A DNA stretch of 64,000 bases from the NCBI GenBank assembly GCA_022606135.1, contig JABYQN010000011.1, positions 1,240,001 to 1,304,000 on the forward strand, in the 5' to 3' direction. Positions 23,244 to 35,654 of the stretch are shown here, piece by piece (position 1 is the first letter of the stretch; every line of letters starts with the position of its first letter). The position numbers and the translations under genes were made by a program. The notes under the pieces are model-generated. The model saw nothing but the letters and a program-made list of their open reading frames with translations, did no database searches and was not told where the DNA came from. Origin of the DNA: Fomes fomentarius. Lineage: Eukaryota; Basidiomycota; Agaricomycetes; Polyporales; Polyporaceae.

Positions 23244-23803
23244 GGCATCAACACGTGAGTGCAGTCTCCAGCAACTGCCCCGTAAGTCGATTGAACATGC
23301 ATCCTGACTTTCGTCGCCCCTCAATACGCACTGATCTCCGTGCCTACCGAGTTGTGTTCATAATTCGCGATGTCGAAGTACCATTGCTTCTCAGTTCTGC
23401 CATTGCACCAATCGAACGTGCATAGAGTAAAAGTTAACTCGAAAACATGGGAACGATGTACGTTATACAACCCAACTAGGATCTCTGTCTTGAGTCACAA
23501 CAAATCTACGCTGCTCATCCGAGATCTCGGAAGTGAGTCAGACCTCAGGTGTATGGCTCTAATCTGACTAGTCACTAGCAAATGCGTGTCAGCTACAGAA
23601 ACCCCCGACCGAATTGAGGGCATGACTGACCCTCCCTTACTAGTATAATATTACTCCATTGTTGTGCGTCATCCTACCCTGGCTGCATGGTCGACATTAT
23701 CTAGCAATGGACAGTGTCAGTGGTCGACCAGAGATAAAGAACGTTGTCGAGCTAGATACCCACATTGCTATGTATAAGGTGGAGGTGACAGTTACGCCGC
23801 AGG
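23244..23803. other. Intergenic between subtilisin pseudogene and SGYLL copy 4
   Basis: The right-hand 100 bases are the 3' flank of the minus-strand SGYLL gene. Apart from this I see no gene or repeat. Confidence 0.4.
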
Positions 23804-24517
23804 TCATAGATGCCATGAAACAGGGAATGGCGCGGGCTGTCGTTGAAGTTGAAAGCATGAGCAAAAGCAAACATATAAGGTGGGATGAAGACATACAAGT
23901 TCTACATCCACCTTCCCAAGTGACCTCCCCTTGTCAACCCATTCCTGCTGCTCTCGCAGGTGTTCAGCACGAGCACCCTTCTTCTTGGCCATCACTAGGT
24001 TCGCATAAACGATACCAACAGCTGTGTACGTGATCAGCGAGAGGTCAACGGGCACGGCAGCACGCCCTGACAGAAGGCAATGGGACATACGCGGGATATC
24101 TCGTGGCCAATACGTCTGAATGAAGTGAATGCCTTTGAACTCGGGCCTCTTGAAGAGGACCCGTGGAAACCAAGTGTCCAGATACGCCTTCGTCTCCGCA
24201 TCGTACTCGAGCTTGGGAGGCTGCGATTTCGGACGGATGAAGGCGGCTTTGCCAGGAATCAACCACCTTGTTTCCATCACATTTGGGTCCTTTTTGGAGC
24301 GACACGGAATGGGGACGAGCCATGGCGCGTCGAGGAAGCTGCGCTTGGAGTAGTAGATAGTGGCGCAGTCGACGGGTCCGAGGTCGTCCACCTGTGCTTC
24401 CGTGGCGCCGTACGAGATGATACAGAGGTGCCTGAGCATCTTTTCATCTAGAAGATAGCCAGAGACACAGATGTCGATAGGTATCGCGCGAGAGGCTGAT
24501 TTGGTGGAGGCGGCCAT
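23804..24517 (-). CDS. SGYLL-family small protein, copy 4
   Basis: Minus-strand exons 24517-24091, 24021-23897 and 23836-23804 encode 194 aa. The sequence runs MAASTKSASR, VSGYLLDEKMLRHLCIISYGATEA, ETRWLIPGKAAFIRPKSQPP, TYWPRDIP, GIVYANLVMAKKKGARAEHL, and PAPFPVSWHL at the end. In this copy both introns (69 and 60 bases) are multiples of three without stops, so the whole gene can be read as a single 237-aa frame. The conserved splice sites and the intron positions of the paralogues favour the spliced form. Function is unknown. It is intact. Confidence 0.75.
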   Translation of the reverse strand: MAASTKSASRAIPIDICVSGYLLDEKMLRHLCIISYGATEAQVDDLGPVDCATIYYSKRSFLDAPWLVPIPCRSKKDPNVMETRWLIPGKAAFIRPKSQPPKLEYDAETKAYLDTWFPRVLFKRPEFKGIHFIQTYWPRDIPRMSHCLLSGRAAVPVDLSLITYTAVGIVYANLVMAKKKGARAEHLREQQEWVDKGRSLGKVDVELVCLHPTLYVCFCSCFQLQRQPAPFPVSWHL

Positions 24518-24674
24518 GATATACGGTGTTGAGAGGGGGGCAAATGATAGTTGAGGAGGGGGGGTGAGAGTCGAGGAGGTGAGAGTCGTGGAGATACGAG
24601 TCGAGGGAGGCAGATGAAAGATGTGGCGGCAGATGAGAGTCGAGGTGAGAGTCTACCAACCGAGACCTCAATTG

Positions 24675-24706
24675 AACATGGGCGTCTGTGGCTGAGATGT
24701 AGGCGC
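24675..24706 (-). promoter_or_regulatory. Bipartite SGYLL promoter element
   Basis: On the minus strand GCGCCTA (24706-24700) is followed by a perfect CAGACGCCCATGTT (24688-24675), about 158 bases before the start at 24517. The leader between contains CTCGACTCTCA and CTCCACGACTCTCACC units. Confidence 0.6.
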
Positions 24707-24760
24707 TCATCTGGATGACCATTCATCCGCCGGTCCGCAGCCCATAGCTGGGACAATCAG

Positions 24761-24805
24761 CGACCTGCCACAGTACCAAGGATGCAGAGCTCTTTCAACA
24801 TCTCT
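24761..24805 (-). pseudogene. Short SGYLL N-terminal relic upstream of copy 4
   Basis: On the minus strand this reads EMLKELCILGTVAGR, matching the EMLKHLCIL part of the family N-terminus. An almost identical relic (EMSKQLCILGTVAGR) lies upstream of copy 5 at about 41094-41138. The two promoters therefore descend from one duplicated segment that already contained a dead fragment. Confidence 0.5.
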
Positions 24806-25290
24806 GTGTTGTGACAATAGTCTGTGAGATTTGAGAACCTGTCTGTTATTGGTGAGAGCATCAGTTGAGTGAGCGTAGGTAAAAAGATCAAGTCAATCGA
24901 AAAGCGCAGCCTGGCGTCCAAGGTTCAACTTTGACTGTTCAACACACAGCCAACTTCCGCGCAGTAGCCATAACATGGGAGCTAAGCATGAAGCATTTAA
25001 AGATCAGAATCGTATTGAGAGGATTTTCAGAGAGATATGAAACATTCATACTACTACTGTAGTCTACTCGTACATATGATGAGATCGTGAAAGGTCCATC
25101 TAACAATACTTGTGACAGAGAAGGTTTTGGGTATGAAAAGAAACAATACTATAATACAATCAGTGTTGCCGACATATGAACGGCCAACTAGTTGTGTATG
25201 AAGAAGACAAGAGTTGACTGCGATGCGGCATGACCGGATGTGGTAAACGCACTGTATCAGGATGAGGATGTAGGTGCACAGAAAGATCAT

Positions 25291-25994
25291 TCAAAGACGG
25301 AATGAGGCAGGGAATGGTACTGGCTGTTGTGAAACACATCAGAAACATGACTCGGACTGAATCGAGCTGCAGCGAAACGTACAAGCTTCGTGTCCGGCAT
25401 TCCATGGGACCTTTGATCATCAACCCAATCTTGTTGACGCTGCAGACGTGCCTCACGAGCCTCCTTGTTTGAAGTCAGCCTCATTTTCGCGAGCACAATG
25501 CCCATAGCTGTGATACGATGATTGTGGACACGACTCAACATAGAGAAATTGAGGAACTTGGACGTACGCGGCGTATCTCGCGGCTACAACGTCTTGACAA
25601 AACGAACACCCTTGAGTTCAGGCCTCTTGAAGAGTCAACGGGGCAACCAGGTGTCCAGATACGCCTGGGTTTCTGGATCGTACGTGTGCTTGGGAGGTGT
25701 TGTGCCCGGTCGGAAATACACGGCATTGCCAGTGAGAAGCCACCCCTTCTCAACGACATCAGGGTCGGTTTTGGAGCGATATGACATGGGAACGAGCCAT
25801 GGAGCATCGAGGAAGTGGTATTTGGAGTAGTGGAGAATGGCAAAGTCGATGGGACCGAGGTTGTCGATCTGGGCCTCAGTAGCGTTGTACGTGAGGAGAC
25901 AGAGTTGTTTGAGCATCTCTTTTGTTAGAAGATACCCAGAAACAGAGATATCGACAGAAATCCTCCGAGAGGACTCTTTGTTGATGTTGGCCAT
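25291..25994 (-). pseudogene. SGYLL-family copy with two in-frame stops
   Basis: Minus-strand exons 25994-25568, 25507-25383 and 25323-25291 have exactly the family lengths (427, 125, 33) and no frameshift. Exon 1 carries two nonsense changes: TGA after WLPR (CGT-TGA-CTC) and TAG where the family has the Trp of YWPRD. The last exon would read PVPFPASFRL. Loss of exactly two codons with everything else in phase suggests recent inactivation of a diverged member (MANINKESSRR, VSGYLLTKEMLKQLCLLTYN). Confidence 0.75.
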
Positions 25995-26057
25995 CTGTAC
26001 AGAGATAGGATGAGGATTGACAATGAGGAAGGGGGTGGTTGTTGAACCGCAAATTTC

Positions 26058-26071
26058 AACATGGACGTCTG
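26058..26071 (-). promoter_or_regulatory. SGYLL promoter element, one mismatch
   Basis: CAGACGTCCATGTT on the minus strand, 64 bases upstream of the start at 25994, preceded by a GTGCCTA variant of the first half-site. This fits the decayed state of the gene it precedes. Confidence 0.5.
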
Positions 26072-26589
26072 ACTCTGTAGGCACTTCGGGTCGAACGCTC
26101 ACTGACCCCTATCTCCGTTCGCTGCGACTATGACCATCTCTCTTTCTGATCATCATCACCTTGGCGAAGCGACATCTCAAGAACAGACCGGAGATCGAGC
26201 AACACATATAGCCTGAGAAGCTCCAAGAGGTGTGCGAAATTCCACAAGGCTGGGATGTCTCGCTATTTCGCGTGTATTTGTACGATATTATGGTATGTAC
26301 AGCTTGTACATTACTCTCCTGCGTCTTCGTATATATGTGCATCTATTTTGGCCGATGAGAATGTCTGATAGGAGAGCTACTGATCGAACCTCCCCGCTTG
26401 ATTGTGGGTGGGACCTGTGATTGTCAACTCCTGTTGGTATACTTGGCCAACTTCCTCAGACATGGCCATCCGCGTCTTGATGCCCAATGTCATGCACATG
26501 GGTAGAACTTAGATCTGAATAAGACGTACATAACATATCACGAGGGTTAATCTGTATGGAACGAACAGCATGGAACTCAGGCCTCTTGA

Positions 26590-26930
26590 ATGGTTCCTAG
26601 AGAAAGTAATCATCTTCGTGATCGACTTTGCGGTTCGGAAGCGTTTCCAACGTGGCAATAGAAGGGGAATATGCCAGGTATAAACCATCTGCTTTGATTA
26701 CCTCTTGGTCAGACTTTGAGAGATATGGGAGGGCGAAGAGCCTTGGCGAGTCAAGAATCTCCCTTCTGGCATTGTGGAGACTCGCACATTCGACTGGTCT
26801 GAGGTTGTTGACAAACGCCCCAGTGTGAGTGGCGCCGTACTTGAGAAGACAGAACTAGAATTACCTGTATATCCGTTCTGTAGCTAGAAACGACGAGGTC
26901 AACAGTCGTCATCGGAGAAGTTGATTCGAA
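26590..26930 (-). pseudogene. Degenerate SGYLL-family relic
   Basis: On the minus strand, scattered frames read MTTVDLVVSSYRTD, then LLKYGATHTGAFVNNLRPVE, then ARREILDSPRLFALPYLSKS. These follow the family order (DI-VSGYLL, LKYGATEA-VDDLGPVD, FLDAPWLVP-RSK). There are several indels and stops and the C-terminal half is missing. Confidence 0.55.
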
Positions 26931-27277
26931 ATACAAGTGAGACCCCGACCGAGATCACTGATGGATACAGGAGTCAATGTTCAACATGAACTTGGGACTC
27001 GAGAGCACAATTAGTAAGTCCACGCTCAACAGCACATATGGAGGCAGCCAAAGTAAGGCAGTCCTCCGAGGTCAGAGAAGAATGCAGACTGCGGTCGCCA
27101 TGCTAGTCTACTAGCGCCGTGAGGAAGCGCCGTCCAGTTGTTCGCTGTTTGGCTCAAATACGTGAAGGGCTTAAGTATACCGAACAATGTCCACCAAACT
27201 TCTTGTCTCCTTCCCTCATCTTCCTCCACGAGCCTGGACGGTTCGTAGCACACTTGTCTACCTCACTTGCTTCCTGT

Positions 27278-28303
27278 ATGCGTTTCTTCTCGTTCGTTTT
27301 CCTTCTGGCGGTGCCGGCCACCGTTTCGGCTTGCGAGGGCGACTGCATTGTCGGTATCACGAATGCATGGCTCACCAACTACACGGCGCCCATCAGCTTG
27401 GTCTTCAACAGCATGGTATGTTCACACGGAACTTCTGGTCTATCGATATCAACTTTTGCGTGTTACATCTAGGCGAGCCAGATATCAGACCTCATCCCTG
27501 AGCACCCGCCTCCGGCCACGACGCTCAGGTTCCTTGATCCCATACTGTCCGCCTACCACAAGATGGCCTACCAATCACTAGAAGCTGCCATCTTCCCGGG
27601 CTTCTTCCACGGAAAGTGTCTCGACGCCGACGGCAAAGTACCCCCGAACTGCCCCAACCCGGATTGTCCTATCGTCTGCGGCACGCCCGGCTCCCTCGTC
27701 CACTTCTATCCCAAGCTCCGCTGGATCGTGTTCAACGAAACATACCATACTCTTGAGAAGCTTTCTACCCCGGGCACGGACGCTTACCAGCAAGTCGAGC
27801 AGAGCGTCTTGGCCGCTGCGGATGGGGGGGTCTCGAACGATTATCCGCGACGGAGCTATAGCAGAGTATTTGCTCGCGGCGGCGTCGGATTACCCTTCAA
27901 CCTGATGCAGAACAACCAAGGCTCCGGTCCGCCTTTTGGCGTGGCTCGTCCACCTCCTGCCCCTGCGCCTTCCGCTGTAGACACACCTCCTCCCCCTGCA
28001 GACGAGCCCCCTTTCCCTGGCTCGCCGTTGGCTGGATCTACGTCTGGTCAACCTGTCTCTTTCTTGGATCTCCTCTCAGGCGGCAAAAGTGTCCCTTCGG
28101 CGTCCTCATCTGCCCCGACCAAGAAGCTCCTGCCAGTCCTCAAAGCGCGCAGGCCGGACATCAAGGCTGGCCTCAAGAGCATCATGCAGCAAATCCGGGT
28201 GTTGCTGAACGAAGCGTGTGGAGGGGACGGTGAGGACACGGACGGGCTGCCGGACTGCAGTTGGGAGAAAACGATGAAGGACTTCATCTTGTCGTACCCT
28301 TGA
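27278..28303 (+). CDS. Secreted cysteine- and proline-containing protein, unknown function
   Basis: Exons 27278-27415 and 27473-28303 encode 322 aa. The first 18 residues form a signal peptide (MRFFSFVFLLAVPATVSA) followed by CEGDCIVGITNAWL. A cysteine cluster (CLDADGKVPPNCPNPDCPIVC) comes next. A Pro/Ser-rich region at roughly residues 200-260 is probably disordered. The C-terminal domain is acidic and includes LLNEACGG and LPDCSWEKTMKDFI. One N-glycosylation site is near the start (NYT). The intron has good GTATGT and CATCTAG sites and joins in frame. I do not recognise a named family; the layout fits a secreted or cell-wall protein. Intact. Confidence 0.7.
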
Positions 28304-29165
28304 GTGTACCGTTGACGGCGCGCTGTAACCTATTCGCTTCGAAGCATGCATTCTGTCCAATCCATACGTCGATGTTTGCATCGCGGCCAGTGCGCCACCC
28401 CGCGGCAGTGATGGAAGGCGCAAGTGTCGCATGGCATCTCATGTGCATTGGTCCAAACGCCATGTGCTCGCAAACTTGCCTTGCTCGGGACGGTGTATGC
28501 GGTCATCAGAGGATTCAGAGCCATGAATCGCAATACGGGCGCGATTGACGAACTGTCTCCTGAACAAGCGAGACGTTTCAAGTCGGTGCTGTCTGGCGCG
28601 GTCGCAAAGAAGCTCACTCGTCATTCTTCTGCCCGAGCGCGGGCGAATTCACAACGACCAATTGTCACTCAAGCTGCGGCCATCTTCAAATCCTTTTTCC
28701 TGGTGGCACCACTATCGACCTGGTTCCGCCGACGGTGGGGCCAATGCGCATACAAGGACAGGAAGGTTGATTTGGTTTGAAGTAAGATTACGATGTAGTA
28801 CAGTTGGGTGACAGCATATGTACGTATTATGGTACAACAGTCAGCGTAGGCCGACGGAGTAGGAGGGGAGGCATGATGGCATTGTGACGCGGGCAGCAGG
28901 CACGGTTTGGCAATTCCCTGCCACACGTCGCTGTCGTCGCACCGGCACGTCGGGTGTTGAGCGACGACCGCTGTTACGTCTTGCAGGCGAGTAGTGGTGC
29001 AGGGCCAGGTAGTCAGAGGTGGGTAGAGGGTGTCTATGGTAATAATGGTGGGCGGTCGCGAGGGACGGGGGTTGTATAAGCCATACCGCCGCGCTTTTGC
29101 GCTAGCCGTCTCGGGTTTGTGAATGCGTCTCATTCGTCCAAGATGTTGGTAGTGCGTTGCAGAGT
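28304..29165. other. Intergenic, no supported gene
   Basis: One 118-codon plus-strand frame (28424-28780) is basic and lacks a recognisable domain, and the minus strand has an overlapping frame of similar length. I treat both as chance. The right end is the 3' flank of the P450 gene. Confidence 0.35.
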
Positions 29166-31824
29166 TCATACGTATGGCTTGTAAGGTGACACTTTGAGTG
29201 GCAGCTCCGGCCTTTTACCGTTTACGCCGACGGTAGGGAATCGAATGCCAGAGATGTTCCATACGATGGGCTTGTCCGTCAGCTCGAACTTGAAGTTGGC
29301 GAGGAGCAGCGCCAGGATGACCTCTGTGGATAGATGACATCAGCCATGAATATGAATGTCGTACGACGGGTACAAGCTTACTCATTTCCAGCTGGGAGAA
29401 TTTGAAGCCGCTATATGCGCGAGAGTCATTCCAGCAGTCAGCCATATGCTACACCACACACGCGGTCGGATCTGAAACACATACATGCATGCCCTACCGC
29501 CGCCAATGAACGTCATCCTACACGTGCAATTTAGCATATGTCCGACAAGCCCGCATTACAGACCATATGCACTCACAGGTTCGAGTACACGCCAGGTATA
29601 TGGGCCTCAGTGACTGCCTCTGGCAATGAGGAGAGCCAGCGGTCCGGCTTCCACTCCCACGCGTCCTCACCCCACGTTCGCTTGTTCATGTTAGAACCCA
29701 GAATGCCCAGAAGCACGACGGTGCCCTTCGGAATGGGGATCTCGGACATGAGTGTTCCGTCGACACCACGGATAGGGTCCGATAGCGGAAGGACCATATC
29801 GCGTTGTGCTCTGCGTAGAAAGACAGCCGAAAGAGCGGCGAGTTTAGCATCTGGTTAGCCTGGGAACAGATATCAGGGACGGATACATGCACGTACTCTC
29901 GGAAGATGAACATTGCGGGCGGATACCTAAGTGTGGGAATCCGAGGGAAGAAAATAGGAATGAAGATTAGCACGGATTGAATCTGGTGGAGCGTATGCAG
30001 AAGAGACGAAATGATCGGGACGTACAGTCGAAGAGTCTCCCTGCAGACTGCGTCTAAGAAGGGAAGTGTGTGGAGTTCATCGTACGAGAGGGGGCAGCCA
30101 TCCGAACTTGCTCGAAGTATCTCTTGGCGAAGGCGCTCCTGAACGTCTGGCTGCTGGGCGAGTAGGTGGAGAATCTGAGATAGCATGTTCGATGTTGTGT
30201 CCATCGCTGCGAATGTCATCGTCCTGCGAAATAACCCAGCTTACTGTCAGCCCATGTCCCTGTGGCGCTCGCGATGAAAATAGAAGGGAAGCTTACACCA
30301 TCTGGCCGATAAGCTCATCGTCGGACAGCTTGTCTTCCACGGAGGCAAGGGTGTTGGCCTTCACTAGCTCAAACACGTTGCGACGATCAGCCCACTGCAT
30401 CAGTGGCGTCGCGATCTCTACTCACGAAGGATGCTCATCAAATCCTTGCCCTCGCCGACCTGAAGGAGCAGCGCTTCATCGCCCCTTTGGAGTAGTGTCT
30501 TCTTCTCGTCGTAGATCTCCGTTGCGCGACGATGCATGGTGTCGACGACGCCCTTGAGCTTATGCAGACGCTTCATTGGGATCCATTCTAGCACCTTGCG
30601 ACGGAATGCTGGCGTTCCAATGAGCGAGACATAGGGCATTGCCCACCGAAACACCGACAGGTCGTACAACGCCGGTCTACACGCGGCCGTTAGCAACCGC
30701 CATTCAAAAGACAGAAAAACGCATGGGAAGGGGCAGGGCACGTGGAGGGTAGGGGGGAAGGAGCGGGGGGCGGAGAAGGTACTGACACGTATGCCTTGAC
30801 CGCCTCTGCGTACACGTCAGGGGTGACATCCTCTTTGAGAGGGTCGAACGAGTAACCAAGGCCAGCTTGACCAATAAGTTCAAGTGCAGTACGTCCCATC
30901 CAGTTGAGCATGTCTATCTCCGCGGGCGCGTTCCGCACGCGCTCGTCAATGGCAGCTCGGAGCTGGATGCACGGGAAATCCGGAAACGTATCGCACGGAA
31001 GTCACGGCAACAGGGAAACAGAAGTGATGGAGTGTGAGTCCCGGTTGACATGAGACCATGATAGGCCGGGCCACGAACCTTCTGGCCGACGTCATAAAAC
31101 ATCGGCATCATATGCCGCATGTGGTTTATGGAAAAGATGGGGTTGAGCATCCTTCGCTGCTTGCGGTGGTGGTCACCTACCATTCCGCAGGTTTATCATC
31201 ACCATTCATCATTGAATTGACCAGGAGGTAAGACGTACCCAGAGTGGATAGCAGCCCGGGCCCGAGCGTCAGAAGATTGCTCCTGAGATAACGATATGAG
31301 GCGATGACAACGGGAGAAGTAGTGAAGAAGACGAACTTGATGAACCAGTCAGGTTGCTCGTAGGAATACTGGTCTTTGACGACGATGCTGTGCATGGCCC
31401 TGGGGTCATACACGTAGAGGATCTTCCGCTGAAGTGATACATATGAATAGCTGGTCGCCTCTCTCGGGAACGGGTAGCACTTACACCATGGGCGCCTTGT
31501 AGCCTCACTACAGATTCGTAGTTCCCGATCAAATCGCGGTAGAAGGGCATACCCTGTCTGTCGACAAGCTGGGGCAGATTACCTAGCACAGACAGGCGGT
31601 CAACATCCAGCACTTTCACAATTGAAAACCAGCGAGCAGGAAAATCGGTATTGCGACGTGAGTAGAGAGTCGCACTCACCTGTGACCCACGACGGACACG
31701 GCGGACCCGGGATGTTGTCAAGATGATTATTGACAAACATCTGCCTGAAGTACTTCCACAGCGTCCATGTCACGGCGCAGATAACAGCACTCTCTAGAAT
31801 CATGTTGATCACTGCGACGCCCAT
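29166..31824 (-). CDS. Cytochrome P450 monooxygenase, copy 1
   Basis: This is a minus-strand gene with about a dozen exons. The start at 31824 gives an N-terminal membrane anchor (MGVAVINMILESAVICAVTW) and then the proline hinge NIPGPP. The helix-C region reads DHHRKQRRMLNPIFS. The I-helix oxygen-binding motif is AAMDTTSN, the K-helix ExxR is in CRETLRL, and a PERW-like motif appears as WKPDRW. The heme loop is GGGRACIGFKFSQ with the axial Cys. The end is SPYKPYV-stop at 29166. It should be an ER-bound haem-thiolate monooxygenase working with NADPH-P450 reductase; the substrate is unknown. All motifs are intact. It is closely related to the P450 at 60635-63135, sharing most exon boundaries. 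No other biosynthetic genes are adjacent. Confidence 0.85.
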
Positions 31825-34800
31825 TGGGTAGGTTTGACAGGAAGGAAGCGATGGAGGAGAGGTAGTGTCAGGGGCAGGATGAGGATGGGTGGTCAAGGAG
31901 AATCCCTAGGGGACGAGGAGCGTGGAGCATAACTATATATCAGATATGTCCTCGGAGATGAGGTAACTGACAAGAGGAACTTGCCTAAGCACGTTTGAAC
32001 TACCGCCCGAAAAGAGCGGTGGGACGGGTTGAGGGGATCAGCGATGGAAGGATATGGGCCGCGCGCCCCTGCCACACAGTCCGTTCAGCAAGGAATTACC
32101 AAACGCGGGCGTACAGAAGCAGCGTGCAAAATTGAGCTGCCTTCCGGGAGCAGATCTGAACGTATCTGGAGGCTGTTCTGCGAAGATGGGCAACCTGTAA
32201 GATGAAGCTCGGCGAGAGAAGACAAGGGGAGATGACCGCGAGGCTCCGAAGGACCGGGGCACCGAAGGACGTGGCTCTAAGTAGAGTCGCGTTCGCAAGA
32301 GGATGTCTGCTCAAGGTTGGCAAACACTAAGAGCGTGCGGCTACGGAGGGCGTCTTAAGTGTTGACTCCCAGAGAAGCGTATCATATGGCCTGTGATGCG
32401 CTACGCGAAGTCTAGACCCGGTGAGCGCGGGTTTGGTAATAATGAGAAAGAGATAGGGACGGGTATGTGTGCAGGGTCGCTGCGAGTGCGTGGGCACCCG
32501 CATCGCAATAGGCGACCAGGATCGGGAGGGTGGAGCGGACGATATATCAGAAGTGCCGCGTGGAATAACAGAATACTCGAGACGGAAACGAGAAGAAACA
32601 GCCTGTGAAGGAGAAAGACTACGGCAGATGGGGAAGCGGTGGGCGAGCGCGAGTAAGTACCAGCTCCGAGGACTTTCGGCCTTCGGCTGTGACCGCGGAC
32701 TTGATACCTCCGTGGGCGAAACGGCCGGGATGATGCGGCACCTGCCACGGTTCCGACAACTCTAAAATCGGGTGCAAGTCATCGGTGCCTCACTCTGCAG
32801 CGCTGATTTCTGGGGCAGTTGATCGTGAACAGAGGGTACCAGAGGGGCGAAGAGCAGTCAGCAAGCCAAGCTACTTAGCAGTAAGTAGCTTGCAGCGCTT
32901 CCGTGCTATCTGACCCCTGGGATGATGAGCGCCTACAGCAACTCCCACGTCAGCGATCGACCCGACGACAAAGTAAAGCAGTGCACTGTACCTGCACCCC
33001 TGCGTGCTCGATTCACGGTTCGCACTCCCATCTACGCTTGGCACTTGCTTTTGGACGGTCTTCAAGCACCTGAGACCCCATTTTCACGCTAAGAGGAACA
33101 CCGTCTACACATGCGTCGAGCACGCGACTAAGCGTGCGGGTCGAGAGCGAAGAGAACACCAGAGAATCCAATCCCCCCACTCGAGGAAGAAACCCCCGCG
33201 GACACAGTGCGCAGTTCCTCTTCTAGTCTGTGCTTCCTGATTCGAATCAATGTTTGCGCAGGGAGATCAGTGACAAGATAATACCTGGCGTCCTGCAACA
33301 TACGATCCATGCTCCAGGGAGCACAATCTCCGCAAGCTATCATCGGTCGGGTCGACCGCGAGCTAGACGGACGGCCCGCGTCACGTCCCCAGAGCAATCT
33401 GGAGCCGTGATAATGACCCATGTGAGGTGATTGTATGTCCGCCTGCATTTACGTATATCTTGATCGGAAAGCCGTCACCGTGCCGCTACTGCGAAGGTAG
33501 GGTCACAAGTCAGGTTTGTGTAACACGCAGCTAGGCTATATGCGCACCATCGGTTCATCGTCCGAGATGTACACGACAATTGCGCTTCCCTCATAAACGG
33601 GTGCATACGTAGCATATGCTCCGAGACTTGCTCCGTGCTTCCCAAAGGATCAGTGCTGGCACTTCCTCCGAGAGCGTGAGTTCAGCACACATACCCTGGC
33701 AGATGCGTGAATCTGCGTGTCCAGATTCACGCTTCCACTGTGTAACTCGGGCAAACTTTCTCCGTGCTGCGTGCGACGTCAAGTGAGAAGTCCAGAGACA
33801 TTGTGGTCGTCGTGGTCATGTTCTGGGCGAAGAAGTACATGGCCGCGCGTCGCGTCGTGTTTAGTAGTCACGTGATGGGAAAATGTTCCACATCTCATTC
33901 AGGCAACCTCTGTAGTTTGTCACTTTGGGCTGACCGTGGGCGCAGCAGCATGGCACTGGGTGCATGACAATGCATTTTTCCTCTTCTCTCCGACTCCGAC
34001 CAGAACACAGAAGGGAAGCAGCCGTCGGATTGACATATGTACCTCGTAGCGGTCAAGCGATGTGATGCGAAGGGTGAAGCCCTGTCGTCCGGCGACCATC
34101 CGGTCATTATTCGAGCAATTAGGAGGTTTGTACGTGGTGCGCTAGAAGACCTTTCATAAGTGCTCACCAAAATTAAATTCTCATGCAGAAGCCTTCCCCC
34201 GCACACGGCGACCTCCGCTGCACGCTGCCATGATCTCATAGATGTTCCAGCTCGCCCGGGAGCAGACTCTCCATGGGGTACGCCGTCCCTCGTCGCTCCG
34301 TCGTTGTGACGCTTGGAGACAGACTTCCCCCTTTGTCCGTCAGTCCCACGTCACAGAAACGCTTATGCGTTAGCCGGGGGACCAGGATCTACCAATTCAC
34401 CATCGATGGCAGTTTACGCGTACCAAGTTTTGGGATGGCTTCCCAGCTTGTGTCCAGACGTCGGAATGGGCGCTCCTGGCAGGCAGCGGGTGCATATTCG
34501 CCTGGGGTCACTGGGGTGACATTGGAGCACCCAACTGCTCGAGTCATATCGGGGTTGGAGGAGATCCGGCCCAAGCTGCGCGCGCCCAATCAGATGAGAG
34601 TGCACGACGGCAAGAGACGCGGAAGAATGCATCATAAGCTCACCTCCGCCGGAGCATTACGCGAGAATGAAACCCGACGTGCTTCTGTGCGCCCACCCAA
34701 AGGCGCAAGGCAAGGTCTGCCCCGGCGTGCGGGATGAAGGAGTCGAGCGCGCCCACGAGGTAGAGAAGAGTGGTACAACGTCAACGGATGAATTGAATGC

Positions 34801-35654
34801 CAGACTCAAGAGTCGAATCCCCCGCGTCGACGTCAGCGCCATCCGATAAGGACAAGGACGACGAACACCGCCAGCCCAGCCGGCCATCGTAGGTATTCGA
34901 GGGCCTCGAACGGTCCGACAGTCGCTATCTAAAACAGGGAAAATGCTCTCTCGTTATTCCCGCGCACACCGCAGACGAACCATTGAACATTTCTCACCGG
35001 CACTCGCATTCCCTCCCCCGTCGTCCGAGAACTCTGCGACTGGACGGACGCATGGGGCGGCCGCGGGAGCCTCACAGATACTCTTCCCAACATGTCATAT
35101 CCGCTGCCCGCTACGACACCCGCCTCCTCGCCCGCAGCAGTAGTTTGCGTCTTCTTCCCGAGGTGTGCCTGCGTCGTCATCTGCGACCGCATGGCTGTGG
35201 GCTCACGGCCCACAGTCTACGAAGGGGGATCCCACCCTCACGCTATTACAACGACATCGCATGTCCGCATATTCATACCGGAGGACGAGCTTAGGGGGAG
35301 CAGTTGCTCAGCATTCTCGTGAATGCAGGGAAGCGTCTGGCCGCACCTCCACAACGCATCATAAGATCAACATCGCAGAAGCAACGCTTCCCACCTGACT
35401 GGCATTGCCCATCCCAGAGACGGGAACCGGCATCGATCGCGCTGACTGGGTCACTGTTGACGAGGGTTGGGGAGTTAGAGCGGTGTTGGGCATCTGAGAT
35501 CAGGGATCAGAGAGAACGCACCTCGCAATTGTATCGGTATCGCGAATAGGTCAAGTCTGACCTATTCAGACGGAGCATCGTGCGGCGCGCTCGGGCTTCA
35601 GGCAGCCGCCTCAGATTTCAGCTGCTACACCGCACCGCGGTCGGACGAAACTTA
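31825..35654. other. Long gene-poor stretch
   Basis: Nearly 4 kb without a gene I can support. Short frames on both strands are Arg/Ser/Pro-rich shadows without splice partners. No SGYLL relic, promoter element, tRNA or terminal-repeat element was recognised. Confidence 0.4.

Noticed and set aside
23804..24517. Reading SGYLL copy 4 as a single-exon 237-aa gene
   Set aside because: Its introns happen to be multiples of three, but their splice sites and positions are those of all paralogues, where read-through would be stopped or shifted.
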